From the NCBI RefSeq assembly GCF_029637705.1, contig NZ_CP121252.1:2790001-2854000 (forward strand): a DNA stretch of 64,000 nt, written 5' to 3'. Position numbers and translations under genes: made by a program. A model generated the notes under the pieces. It saw only the letters and a list, made by a program, of their open reading frames with translations. It was not told the DNA's origin and searched no databases. Positions 43,335 through 52,191 of this stretch are shown one piece after another. How positions within the stretch are numbered: the first letter of the stretch is position 1; the number at the start of each line of letters is the position of its first letter. Source of the stretch: Citricoccus muralis. Lineage in GTDB: Bacteria; Actinomycetota; Actinomycetes; Actinomycetales; Micrococcaceae.

Positions 43335-43752
43335 ACTTATCGATCTGGTCCACTTGGGCAGTGGGCGCAGGAGGTTGAACGTCTGGCCGTGGTGGTTTTT
43401 AGGAGCGGACGAGGCGGGCGATGGCGTCGGCGGCTTCGGTGAGTTTTTCTTCGGCTGCTGGCCCGTCGGTTTGAGCTGCACGGACGACGCAGTGGCGCAC
43501 ATGGTCATCGAGTAGGCTCAGCGCGACGTTGTTCAGGGCTGAGGTGATTGAGCTGATTTGGGTGAGGATATCAATGCAGTAGGTCTCTTCATTGATCACG
43601 CGATGAATGCCGCGGGCTTGGTCTTCGATGCGTTTCAATCGGGCCAGGTAGCGGTCTTTGTCACTGATATAGCCGTGGTCAGCGGATTCGGAATGCGGGG
43701 TGAAGCGTCCCAGGTTTGATGCCGCATCTTTTTAAGCTGAAAGGATGTAGCC

Positions 43753-44064
43753 ATGCCTCGTCGAATCGATCCCGCTCTGAAGGAGCGCGCCGTCCGGTTG
43801 GTGCTCGATCACCAGTCTGAATACTCCTCCCGCACCGCCGCTGTAGAGGTCATCTCCAAGCAGGTCGGTGTCGGTCGTGACACCCTCCGGCGTTGGGTGC
43901 GTCAGCACCAGGTCGACCATGGCGCCCGCGACGGTGTCAGCACCGAGGAGAACACCGAGCTCAAGCGTCTGCGCATGGAGAACCGGAGGTTGAAAGAGAC
44001 CAACGAGATCCTGCGCAGGGCCTCAATTTTCTTCGCGGGGGAACTCGACCCCCGCAGCCGCTGA
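43753..44064 (+). CDS. IS3 transposase OrfA
   Basis: 103-residue HTH protein starting MPRRIDPALKERAVRLVL after GAAAGGATG. It has the DNA-binding part KQVGVGRDTLRRWVRQHQ and zipper ELKRLRMENRRLKETNEIL, and ends in the usual RRASIFFAGELD where frameshifting into orfB takes place. Confidence 0.82.
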   Translation: MPRRIDPALKERAVRLVLDHQSEYSSRTAAVEVISKQVGVGRDTLRRWVRQHQVDHGARDGVSTEENTELKRLRMENRRLKETNEILRRASIFFAGELDPRSR

Positions 44065-44723
44065 TCCTGGCGTTCATCGAGGAACTCAGAGGCCAAGGCT
44101 TCGCTGTCGAGTCGATCTGTCAGATTCTCTCTGCCGAGGGTCTGAAGATCGCAGCGAGGACCTACCGGGCCTGGGCTAGAAGTAACCAGCAGGTCGCTTC
44201 CCGGACCATCACTGATGCAGCAGTGGAGGGCCACATCCGGCAACGGGCCTTCACGACCGATCGCCACGGCAACACCAAGCTCGCTCCGGAAGGTCTCTAC
44301 GGCCGGCGGAAGATGACCGCGCTGACCCGCCGCAGCATCCCGGGCGCCTCCCGGGGCGCAGTAGACCGGTCCATGCGCAGCCTGGGATTGACCGGAGTAC
44401 GCCGAGGCAAAGGCATCCGCACCACGATCCCCGCCAAGGACGGGGTCCGTCCCGGAGACCTGCTGAACCGGGAATTCACCGCCGATGCTCCGAATCGGGT
44501 CTGGGTCGCTGACTTCACCTACGTGCGAACCTGGGCGGGGTGGTCCTATGTGGCGTTCATCGTGGACGTCTACGCCCAGCAGATCATCGGCTGGAACGCG
44601 GCCACCACCCGAGAGACCGAGCTGGTGGATATCCCGCTGCGCATGGCGCTCTGGCAGCGTGATCGCGAGGCCCACCCGGTGGAACGGGGTCAGCTGATCA
44701 GTCACTCGGATGCCGGTTCTCAG

Positions 44724-46174
44724 GGCGGATTCAACTGGTCGTTGCAACACTCTGAGCGAAAGGACGATCATGGGTCGACCAGCAGGGTGGCTGAAGGAAT
44801 TGACAGGCAGAGATCCGATGCTCTCGCCAGGTGCTCCGAAGAGCAGGCGCAGCGTCGAGCGGCAGTTCTGGAAGGAGATCGCAACTGGGGTCTCCTCGGA
44901 GGAAGCTGCTGCCGCGGTCGGAGTGTCGCAGGCTGTGGGAGCTCGATGGTTCCGGCAAGGTGGTGGCATGACAACGATCACACTCGCCGAGCCCGGCGGT
45001 CGGTATCTGTCCTTCGTTGAGCGCGAGGAAATCGCGTTGCTCCGCACCCAGAAGGTCGGGGTTCGCGAGATCGCGAGGAGACTCGGTCGTGATGCGTCGA
45101 CGGTGTCGCGTGAGTTGCGCCGGAATGCGGCAACCAGGGGCGGGAAGCTGCAGTATCGGGCATCCGTGGCTCAGTGGAAGTCTGAGCTGATGTCGCGTCG
45201 ACCGAAGACAGCGAAACTGGTCAATAACCCGCGGTTACGCACTTACGTGCAGGAGCGTCTTGACGGGCGTGTACGGCTACCAGGCAGTACCGTGGTCGAT
45301 GGGCCCACGGTCCCGGTGTGGAGGGGACGGAACAAGCCCCACCGCGGGGATCGGGCGTGGTCGATCGCGTGGAGTCCGGAGCAGATCTCTCAACGGTTGA
45401 AGATCGATTTCAGCGATGATGACAGCATGAGGATCAGTCACGAAGCCATCTATCAATCCCTGTACATCGAGGGGCGTGGAGCGCTCAAACGAGAGCTCGT
45501 GGCAGCGTTGCGGACTGGGCGGTCGCTGCGCAAGCCCAGAGCTCGAGCCCAGAACAAACCGCAGGGGCATGTCACCTCTGATGTGGTCATCTCTCAGCGT
45601 CCGGCCGAAGCCGCTGATCGAGCTGTGCCAGGGCACTGGGAGGGCGATCTGACCATCGGAACGAACAGGTCTGCCATCGGCACGCTCGTCGAGCGTAAGT
45701 CCCGATCGACGTTGCTGGTACACCTGCCCAGACTCGATGGCTATGGGCAGCAGCCGCGGGTGAAGAACGGGCCCGCGCTAGCCGGCTACGGAGCCGAAGC
45801 GATGGTGAAGGCGCTGACAGTATCGATGGCGAAGCTGCCGCAACAACTGCGTAAGACGATCACCTGGGACCGTGGCAAGGAACTGTCGGACCATGCCCAG
45901 TTCGCGGTGGAAACGGGCACGAAGGTGTATTTTGCCGATCCGCATTCACCGTGGCAGAGACCGACGAATGAGAACACCAATGGAGTGTTGCGTCAGTACT
46001 TCCCGAAGGGCACAGACCTCTCGAGGTGGAGCTCAGAAGAACTCGAGGCTGTCGCCTACACGCTGAATAATCGACCTCGGAAAGTCCTGGGGTGGAGAAC
46101 ACCGTCAGAAGTCTTTTCCGAGCAGTTAGAATCAGTTGAAAAGACTGGTGTTGCGACCACCGATTGAATCCGCC
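44724..46174 (+). mobile_element. IS30-family element
   Basis: 1,451 bp with inverted ends GGCGGATTCAACTGGTCGTT and, read inward from the right, GGCGGATTCAATCGGTGGTC, both continuing to GCAACA. A 3-bp duplication, CAG, flanks it. It sits inside orfB of the IS3 that disrupts csoR. Confidence 0.9.
44770..46167 (+). CDS. IS30-family transposase
   Basis: A 465-residue protein from ATG 44770 (CGAAAGGACG upstream). An N-terminal HTH (SSEEAAAAVGVSQAVGARWF), a second IS30-type HTH (REIARRLGRDASTVSRELRRN) and a DDE core are present. The core reads PGHWEGDLTIGTN (Asp), TWDRGKELSDH (Asp) and PTNENTNGVLRQYFPKG (Glu). The frame is intact, so the element may still be active. Confidence 0.92.
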   Translation: MGRPAGWLKELTGRDPMLSPGAPKSRRSVERQFWKEIATGVSSEEAAAAVGVSQAVGARWFRQGGGMTTITLAEPGGRYLSFVEREEIALLRTQKVGVREIARRLGRDASTVSRELRRNAATRGGKLQYRASVAQWKSELMSRRPKTAKLVNNPRLRTYVQERLDGRVRLPGSTVVDGPTVPVWRGRNKPHRGDRAWSIAWSPEQISQRLKIDFSDDDSMRISHEAIYQSLYIEGRGALKRELVAALRTGRSLRKPRARAQNKPQGHVTSDVVISQRPAEAADRAVPGHWEGDLTIGTNRSAIGTLVERKSRSTLLVHLPRLDGYGQQPRVKNGPALAGYGAEAMVKALTVSMAKLPQQLRKTITWDRGKELSDHAQFAVETGTKVYFADPHSPWQRPTNENTNGVLRQYFPKGTDLSRWSSEELEAVAYTLNNRPRKVLGWRTPSEVFSEQLESVEKTGVATTD

Positions 46175-46573
46175 CAGTACGCCTCGGTCCGCTTCACCGA
46201 GCATCTTCAGATCGAGGGCATTCGTCCTTCGATCGGCACCGTCGGTGATGCCTATGACAACAGCCTCATGGAGTCCATCATCGGGCTGTTCAAGACCGAG
46301 TGCATCCGCACCGCTGTCTTCCACGAAGGTCCCTACCGGCAGTTGGCAGACGTCGAGTTCGCCACCGCTGGCTGGGTCGATTGGTGGAACAACCGCCGCC
46401 TCCACGGGACGAGGGGAAACCTGACCCCGGTAGAGTACGAACGCGCTTACTATGAAGCTAATGTGAGTGAGCCGCAGCCCGTGTAACAGCGGCAGAGAAC
46501 CTGGGACGCTTCAGGGTGTTGGTCATGGGTCTACTTTCGGGTTGCACCGGTGTTGCCACAGCAGTGTCTCATG

Positions 46574-48814
46574 TTAGGCGTCCAAGGTTTCGGGTGCCCT
46601 GTCCAGGGACCTGGCGACACTGGCAGCCGGGGTGAGATCCAAGCGGCGCAGCAGCTGGGCATTGAGGGCGACCACCACGGTGGAGGCCGACATCAGGATT
46701 GCCCCCACGCTCATCGGCAGGACAAACCCAATCGGGGCGAGCACCCCGGCGGCCAGGGGGACGGCGGCGATATTGTAGCCGGCAGCCCACCACAAGTTTT
46801 GTTTCATTTTCCGGTAGCTGGCCTGCGACAGTTCAAAGACCGACAGTACCGAGCGTGGATCTGATGAGGCCAGGATGACTCCGGCCGAGCCGATGGCCAC
46901 ATCGGTGCCGGCACCAATGGCGATCCCGACATCGGCCTGAGCCAAGGCTGGGGCGTCGTTGACGCCATCACCGACCATGGCCACTTTGCGGCCTTCGGCT
47001 TGCAGTTCGGCGACTTTCGCGGCTTTATCTTCGGGTCGGACCCCAGCAAAGACCCGGTCAATGCCTAATTCGTGGGCCACGGTGTCGGCCACGGCTTGGG
47101 CGTCTCCGGTGATCATCACGACTTGAACCCCATGGGCATGCAGGGCATCCACGGTGTCACGGGATTCGGGTCGGATTTCATCGGCGAGGCGCAGCGCGCC
47201 GATGATTTGACCATCGGCTAGGACGTGGAGAATGATGGCGCCTTCGTCGCGCCATTGATCAGCAATCGCTAACTCATCTTGGGCGTGGTGGTCTAACAGG
47301 TAGGGGCCCCCGACTTCGATGACGGTGTCCTTGACGGTGGCTTTGACACCCACAGCCGGGGAAGAGGAAAAATCTGTGGCACCGGGTACGTCGAGGTCGC
47401 GGGTGCGGGCAGCGCCAACAATCGCGGTGGCTAAGGGGTGCTCGCTGTCGGTTTCGGCCGCCGCCGCCAACGCCAAGATGTCATCTTCGGTGTGGTCCCC
47501 GACCGGGTGGATCCCGGTGACGGTGGGCTCGCCTTTGGTCAGGGTGCCGGTTTTATCGAACAGTACCGAATCCACGGTGCGCATCGATTCCAGCGCCAAG
47601 CGATCTTTGATCAACACCCCGCCACGGGCCGCACGTTCGGTGGCAATGGAGACCACCAACGGAATGGCGAGGCCCAAGGCGTGAGGACAGCTAATGACCA
47701 GCACGGTGATGGTGCGTACTACGGCGGCGTCGGGCATGCCCAGCATGGACCACACCAGCGCGGTAATTACCGCAGCCCCTAGGGCGAACCAGAACAACCA
47801 GCCTGCGGCGGTATCGGCGATGCGTTGGGCTTTGGATGAGGAGGCTTGGGCGTCGGCGACGAGTTTCTGGATCCCCGCCAGCGCGGTGTCATCTCCAATG
47901 GCGGTGACTTCCACCCGCAGGCCGGAATCTGTGGCCACAGTGCCGGCCACGACATGGTCGTCCTGCCCGCGTCGGACGGTTTTGGATTCTCCGGTGACCA
48001 TGGATTCATCCATGGAGGCACTACCATCGACGATCTGGCCATCAGCCGGGACCGCAGCACCTGGCCGGACAATGACGACATCTCCGACGACCAGCTCAGC
48101 CGGAGCGACCGTCACCACCTCGTCGCCGTCGATCTTCTCGGCTTCATCCGGCAGCAAGGCGGCCAGGGAGTCTAAGGCGGAGGTGGTTTGGGCCAGGGAT
48201 CGCATCTCAATCCAGTGGCCCAACAACATAATGACCACCAGTAGGGCCAATTCCCACCAGAAGTTCAGCTCGTGATCCAGGATGCCCAGGGTTGCGCCCC
48301 AGGAGGCAAGAAACGCCACCGTAATGGCTAACCCGATAAGCAGCATCATGCCCGGCTGGCGGGCCCGGATCTCGGAGACGGCCCCGGTCAAGAAGGGCTG
48401 GCCGCCCCAGAAATAGATAATGGTGCCCAGAATTGGCGAGACCCACCACACCCAGGTCGCGTCAGGTAATTGATAACCCAGCAAATCGGCGAACATCGGA
48501 TTGAATGCGACCACCGGGATGCCCAGGACCAGCATGATCCAAAACAACCGCCGGAACTGTCCGACATGGTCTCCGTGGTCCCCGTGGCCGTGACCGGCAT
48601 GTCCACCGTGTGCTTCGTGGCCGGCATGGTGTTTGCCCTCCGGGCCGTGCCCGCCCGAGGCATGTTCATGATGCTCATGCCCACCGTGCCCCATGGCAGT
48701 TTCGTGGCTTGCGTGATGATCCGTGTGGGTGGCGGTGGCCTTAGCAGACTGGGGCTGGTCGTGAGCCGTATGGCCGTTGGGGTGGTGGTGTCCGTGGTGG
48801 TCGCGTGCAACCAT
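46574..48814 (-). CDS. copB: Copper-exporting P-type ATPase (CopB type)
   Basis: A 746-residue P1B-ATPase from ATG 48814 (AAAGGAA 7 bp upstream); the frame is open to 48895. The N-terminal 90 residues are His/Gly-rich metal-binding sequence instead of an HMA domain. The membrane ion-binding motif is CPH (VISCPHALGLAIPL), which marks CopB-type (P1B-3) pumps. Standard P-type parts follow: SMVTGESKTV, the phosphorylated Asp in DKTGTLTKG, SEHPLA, and the hinge GDGVNDAPALAQADVGIA. It exports copper from the cell. It is second in the leftward copZ-copB-csoR-DUF305 operon. Confidence 0.93.
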   Translation of the reverse strand: MVARDHHGHHHPNGHTAHDQPQSAKATATHTDHHASHETAMGHGGHEHHEHASGGHGPEGKHHAGHEAHGGHAGHGHGDHGDHVGQFRRLFWIMLVLGIPVVAFNPMFADLLGYQLPDATWVWWVSPILGTIIYFWGGQPFLTGAVSEIRARQPGMMLLIGLAITVAFLASWGATLGILDHELNFWWELALLVVIMLLGHWIEMRSLAQTTSALDSLAALLPDEAEKIDGDEVVTVAPAELVVGDVVIVRPGAAVPADGQIVDGSASMDESMVTGESKTVRRGQDDHVVAGTVATDSGLRVEVTAIGDDTALAGIQKLVADAQASSSKAQRIADTAAGWLFWFALGAAVITALVWSMLGMPDAAVVRTITVLVISCPHALGLAIPLVVSIATERAARGGVLIKDRLALESMRTVDSVLFDKTGTLTKGEPTVTGIHPVGDHTEDDILALAAAAETDSEHPLATAIVGAARTRDLDVPGATDFSSSPAVGVKATVKDTVIEVGGPYLLDHHAQDELAIADQWRDEGAIILHVLADGQIIGALRLADEIRPESRDTVDALHAHGVQVVMITGDAQAVADTVAHELGIDRVFAGVRPEDKAAKVAELQAEGRKVAMVGDGVNDAPALAQADVGIAIGAGTDVAIGSAGVILASSDPRSVLSVFELSQASYRKMKQNLWWAAGYNIAAVPLAAGVLAPIGFVLPMSVGAILMSASTVVVALNAQLLRRLDLTPAASVARSLDRAPETLDA

Positions 48815-48948
48815 GCCGGATTCCTTTCCGTGGACGTGATCATGAAATGTCGCCGTGCCCGAAGATCCGGGCGATATCAATCGAGCGTGTAGCACCTCGT
48901 GAGGGCCTGTGGGCTCATCAGGTCGTTGGGTTGGGTGGTGGTTTCACG

Positions 48949-49158
48949 CTAGACACTCGACGCACGGTAACCCGCCGCATCGACCGCGGCTAGCACGGCA
49001 GCATCATCAACCGGTTGCTGACCGGTGACGGCCAATCGACCCGATTGGGCACTGACCTGGACGTCGGTCACCTCGGGAAGCTGTGAGACGGCCTCGCGAA
49101 CCGAGGTCTCGCACCCACCGCAGCTCATTCCCTGGACGACAAATTCACTAGTGTGCAT
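48949..49158 (-). CDS. copZ: Copper chaperone CopZ
   Basis: Complete 69-residue HMA domain protein. The Cu(I) site is MSCGGCETSVREAVSQL near the N-terminus; the C-terminal AVDAAGYRASSV is the usual last strand. It carries Cu(I) in the cytoplasm to the ATPase encoded next to it. GGAG precedes the start, with the CsoR-type operator 40 bp upstream. The 134 bp between it and copB have no gene. Confidence 0.93.
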   Translation of the reverse strand: MHTSEFVVQGMSCGGCETSVREAVSQLPEVTDVQVSAQSGRLAVTGQQPVDDAAVLAAVDAAGYRASSV

Positions 49159-49197
49159 TCCTGTGCTCCTTTTCCGACATGCTTGCCTCGATACTCT

Positions 49198-49214
49198 ATA
49201 CCCCTATAGGGTAT
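49198..49214. promoter_or_regulatory. CsoR-type operator of the copper operon
   Basis: ATACCCCTATAGGGTAT, an inverted repeat of the CsoR consensus, in the gap between leftward copZ and the rightward YdhK-like gene. Its intended repressor gene is disrupted in this element. Confidence 0.8.
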
Positions 49215-49355
49215 ATTTCTATGAATGGCTTCCTTGGCATCCTGCCATTCCAGGATGGCCACAGGGAGGGCTCACAGCGTGAAATGACCTTTGTGCCGTG
49301 AGATCTTTGCCGGAGCGGAACCGTCCAGAGATGCGTTCTTACGATAGGAGCACTG

Positions 49356-49952
49356 ATGAACAAACTGACTCTGATGACTCGACTTACTCTCGGCGCAGCA
49401 GTGGGGGCCTTGGCCCTGACCAGCTGTGCCGGAACCGGTGACGACGAGACCGCCCCAGAATCCACGTCCACCCAAGACCAGGCGCAGACCGATACCTCCA
49501 GTCCCGATGCGCAAGCCCACGATCATGACCCGGACGGTGGGCCACCACCGTCGGGAATCCAGGAAGCCACCGATCCCACATATGCCGTCGGCGACCATGT
49601 GATCCTCAACGCCGACCACATGCCCGGCATGGATGGTGCTGAAGCCACCATCTCTGGTGCATTTGATACGACCACGTATTCGGTGAGTTACACGCCCACC
49701 GATGGCGGTGACCCGGTGACGGACCACAAATGGGTTGTCCACGAAGAACTCGAAGACCCCGGCGAAGCGCCGCTTGAAGCAGGCAGTCAAGTCCTTTTGA
49801 ATGCCGATCACATGCCCGGTATGAATGGTGCCGAGGCCACCATTGATCGCTCCACCGACGAAACCGTCTACATGGTCGATTTCGAGATGGACGGCATGGA
49901 AATGACCAATCACAAATGGGTCGTGGAAAGCGAAATCCAACCCGGCAACTAA
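49356..49952 (+). CDS. YdhK/DUF1541-family lipoprotein
   Basis: A 198-residue lipoprotein with lipobox LALTSCAGT near residue 24 and an acidic His/Asp linker. Two tandem DUF1541 repeats follow: VILNADHMPGMDGAEATI ending DHKWVVHEEL, and VLLNADHMPGMNGAEATI ending NHKWVVESEI. The ADHMPGM motif and nearby His/Met could bind copper at the surface. It is divergent from copZ and shares the CsoR-type operator region. Confidence 0.9.
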   Translation: MNKLTLMTRLTLGAAVGALALTSCAGTGDDETAPESTSTQDQAQTDTSSPDAQAHDHDPDGGPPPSGIQEATDPTYAVGDHVILNADHMPGMDGAEATISGAFDTTTYSVSYTPTDGGDPVTDHKWVVHEELEDPGEAPLEAGSQVLLNADHMPGMNGAEATIDRSTDETVYMVDFEMDGMEMTNHKWVVESEIQPGN

Positions 49953-50040
49953 GACCCCACCAGCCCACACCCCAGCAGGTGGCTGCATCTATCGCCACGA
50001 ACCAGCGATGGCCGACCGGTGCGAAGTAGTGGCCATAATG

Positions 50041-50083
50041 CCAAAGGACCAGTCGGAGAGGCATGTTTCGACTGGTCCTTTGG
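50041..50083. terminator. Bidirectional terminator
   Basis: Perfect 15-bp stem CCAAAGGACCAGTCG / CGACTGGTCCTTTGG with a 13-base loop, between the convergent YdhK-like and DUF326 genes. Confidence 0.8.
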
Positions 50084-50101
50084 GCTACTGGATATGGTGG
50101 C

Positions 50102-50509
50102 TTAGCCGATAACTGCCAGCAGGTCTGCGCAGGCCTGTTCACAGCGTCGGCAGGCCTCAGCACATATACGGCAATGGTCGTGCATGTCGGCGTGTTTTTC
50201 ACACTCGGCGGCACATTCTGCACACGCGATGCGACATGCTTCTAACACTGCCTTCACGGTGGCCAGGTTACTGCCGGTGCGCCGACTGAGGATGTGGCCG
50301 GTTGCAGTACAGATATCGGCGCAGTCGAGGTTGAGGCGAATGCAGTTGCGCAGTTCGGTGACCATCTCCTCTCCCAGGCAGGCATCGGCACATGCGGTGC
50401 AGGTCTGGGCGCATTCGAAACAGGCGGCAATACAGTCGGCAAGCTTGGCTACGTCAAGATCACTGGTGGTATTGGGGTGGGTTTCAATCATCGAAGTGAT
50501 ATGGCTCAC
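50102..50509 (-). CDS. Four-helix-bundle copper-binding protein (DUF326)
   Basis: A 135-residue Cys-rich helical protein from GTG 50509, chosen for AGGAGG 9 bp upstream; internal ATGs are alternatives. It has about fifteen cysteines in repeated helix patterns: CIAACFECAQTCTACADACL, CIRLNLDCADIC, CRIACAECAAECEKHADMHD and CRICAEACRRCEQACAD. This is the Csp/DUF326 design that stores many Cu(I) ions inside the bundle. No export signal is seen, so it is probably cytosolic storage. GGGTATACCC lies upstream. Confidence 0.9.
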   Translation of the reverse strand: MSHITSMIETHPNTTSDLDVAKLADCIAACFECAQTCTACADACLGEEMVTELRNCIRLNLDCADICTATGHILSRRTGSNLATVKAVLEACRIACAECAAECEKHADMHDHCRICAEACRRCEQACADLLAVIG

Positions 50510-50737
50510 GGGTATCGTCCTCCTACAACACAGCGGTTTCATTCTTGCTCCCCGGAAAATGGCCCGGTGGGTGCGATGCTACGCCCTTGCCTACCGTTCA
50601 ATCTAGAGGCCGACCAGCAACATAGATCATCCCCGCGCAGGTGGGCGCCCTGCCGGTAAAAGGTGCAAGTGAAAACTATCGCAATCACGACCCTTGTGTT
50701 CTGACGGCCAGGGTCACCGATAGATGTGTAAAGAAGG

Positions 50738-50747
50738 GTATACCCAT
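50738..50747. promoter_or_regulatory. GGGTATACCC palindrome upstream of the DUF326 gene
   Basis: Perfect 10-bp palindrome, about 230 bp before the DUF326 start and directly before the ISL3 end. The same palindrome with a related 5' flank (GTAAA-AGA) lies near 42470. It resembles CsoR half-sites in the reverse arrangement. Confidence 0.35.
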
Positions 50748-50752
50748 TTACA

Positions 50753-52191
50753 GGCTCTTCCCAGATGAGGGTGTAGGTCGGCCGGGCGCGTCGGTCCGCA
50801 GATAGACGTCGAGGTCTCCCGCCGACGGAGGTTCCTACGCCATCCATCCGAAAGACCTCGACGTGTCCGACGCTACCCCGCCGGCCGGCTTCGGCCGCCC
50901 TGACCTGACCGCCTTCGCTCGACTCGACGGCCTCGGTCTGAGCGTGACCGGACAACGACTTGAACCGGATCGTGCGGTCCTCGCGTGCCGCGTGGTGGAA
51001 CCAGATCAGTGGTGCCGACGGTGCGGCAGCGAAGGCGCTGCTCGTGACACCGTGATCCGGCGGTTGGCCCACGAGCCGCTGGGCTGGCGACCGACCGTGC
51101 TGGAAGTTGTAGTGCGCCGCTACCGCTGTGCCGACTGCGGACACGTGTGGCGCCAAGACACCAGCGCCGCGGCGGAGCCACGCGCGAAGCTCTCGCGCAC
51201 CGGGCTGCGGTGGGCGCTGGAACGGATCGTGGTCGCACACCTCACCGTCGCCCGTGTCGCCGAGGGACTCGGGGTCGCGTGGGACACCGCCAACAACGCG
51301 GTCCTGGCTGAAGGCAAGCGGCTGCTGATCAACGACCCCACGCGGTTTGAGGGCGTGAAGGTCGTTGGCGTCGATGAGCACGTCTGGCGCCACACCAGGC
51401 GTGGTGACAAGTACGTTACCGTGATCATCGACCTCACCCCGGTCCGCGATGGCGCCGGCCCAGCAAGACTGCTGGACATGGTCGAGGGCCGGTCGAAGGC
51501 GGCGTTCAAGACCTGGCTCGCCGACCGCGACGACGCCTTCCGTGACGCGGTCGAGGTGGTCGCGATGGACGGCTTCACCGGGTTCAAGCCCGCCGCTGCA
51601 GAGGAGATCCAGGACGCGGTCACGGTGATGGATCCCTTCCACGTCGTGCGCCTGGCCGGTGACGCCCTCGACAGGTGCCGGCGCCGGGTCCAACTCGCGA
51701 TCCACGGGCACCGTGGGTTCAGGGACGACCCGCTCTACAAGTCGCGGCGCACGCTGCACACCGGCGCGGACCTGCTCACCGATAAGCAGAGCGACAGGCT
51801 ACGCGCGCTGTTCGTTGATGACGCTCACGTCGAGGTCGAGGCGACCTGGGGTGTCTACCAGCGCATGATCGCCGCCGATCGCCACGAGGACCGGCAACGT
51901 GGCCGCGAGCTCATGGAGAAGCTGATCACCGACCTCAGCGCCGGCGTCCCCAAGGTGCTCACCGAGCTCACCACCCTGGGCCGGACCCGGAAGAAGCGAG
52001 CCGCTGACGTGCTCGTCTACTTCGAACGACCTGGCACCAGCCACGGGCCGACCGAGGCGCTCAACGGACGGCTCGAACACCTGCGCGGCTCCGCACTCGG
52101 GTTCCGCAACCTGACCAACTACATCGCCCGAAGCCTGCTCGAGACCGGCGGCTTCAGACCCCAACTCCTACACCCCCGATTGGGATGAGCC
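50753..52191 (+). mobile_element. ISL3-family element
   Basis: Inverted ends GGCTCTTCCCAGATGAGGGT (50753) and, read inward from 52191, GGCTCATCCCAATCGGGGGT, both followed by GTAGG. The flanks are not duplicated (CATTTACA left, GGTAAACT right), although ISL3 elements normally make 8-bp repeats. A later deletion or recombination at one side is likely. Confidence 0.85.
50863..52188 (+). CDS. ISL3-family transposase
   Basis: A 441-residue protein. It has an N-terminal zinc-finger region (WCRRCGSEG and YRCADCGHVWRQD), a helix-turn-helix (VARVAEGLGVAWDTANNAVL) and the DDE core: VVGVDEHVWRH, VVAMDGFTGFKPA, and the late Glu region GPTEALNGRLEHLRG. The length and motifs are complete, so it is probably functional. 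Confidence 0.92.
   Translation: MSDATPPAGFGRPDLTAFARLDGLGLSVTGQRLEPDRAVLACRVVEPDQWCRRCGSEGAARDTVIRRLAHEPLGWRPTVLEVVVRRYRCADCGHVWRQDTSAAAEPRAKLSRTGLRWALERIVVAHLTVARVAEGLGVAWDTANNAVLAEGKRLLINDPTRFEGVKVVGVDEHVWRHTRRGDKYVTVIIDLTPVRDGAGPARLLDMVEGRSKAAFKTWLADRDDAFRDAVEVVAMDGFTGFKPAAAEEIQDAVTVMDPFHVVRLAGDALDRCRRRVQLAIHGHRGFRDDPLYKSRRTLHTGADLLTDKQSDRLRALFVDDAHVEVEATWGVYQRMIAADRHEDRQRGRELMEKLITDLSAGVPKVLTELTTLGRTRKKRAADVLVYFERPGTSHGPTEALNGRLEHLRGSALGFRNLTNYIARSLLETGGFRPQLLHPRLG

Larger units (their letters stand above)
44020..46486 (+). pseudogene. IS3 transposase OrfB, split by IS30
   Basis: The first part runs to 44723 (AFIEELRGQGFAVESICQIL; catalytic Asp in RVWVADFTYVRTW; second Asp in ISHSDAGSQ). 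The second resumes at 46178 (YASVRFTEHLQIEGI; catalytic Glu in DNSLMESIIGLFK; end WWNNRRLHGTRGN). Removing IS30 and one CAG restores SHSDAGSQYASVRF, so the gene was intact before IS30 arrived. Confidence 0.88.
43701..46513 (+). mobile_element. IS3-family element inserted in csoR, carrying an IS30 copy
   Basis: Inverted ends TGAAGCGTCCCAGGTTTGAT (43701) and, read inward from 46513, TGAAGCGTCCCAGGTTCTCT. Both are followed by GCCGC. GGG flanks both sides (43698-43700 and 46514-46516), a 3-bp target duplication normal for IS3. The orfB is split by IS30. Confidence 0.9.
43399..46526 (-). pseudogene. csoR: Copper-sensing repressor CsoR, interrupted by IS3::IS30
   Basis: The 3' part (43399-43700) encodes HSESADHGYISDKDRYLARL, RRIED-like KRIEDQARGIHRVINEETYC, LTQISSITSALNNVALSLL and DDHVRHC. 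The first codons, ATGACCAACAC, lie at 46516-46526 on the other side of the IS3 element. Deleting the IS and one GGG copy restores an in-frame start reading MTNTPHSESADHGY. The Cu(I) ligands are all present: Cys in ETYCID and His/Cys in DDHVRHC. The gene followed copB by 47 bp. As found it lacks its start; reinitiation at a TTG (43638) would lose about 24 residues. Confidence 0.9.

Noticed and set aside
26367-46513. Island as an IS3 composite transposon
   Set aside because: The three IS3 copies belong to different subtypes with different ends, and one is truncated; the 49-bp ends with a 10-bp direct repeat explain the borders better.
49272-49988. A 238-codon frame opposite the YdhK-like gene
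   Set aside because: Shadow frame; the plus strand has a lipobox and two clear DUF1541 repeats.
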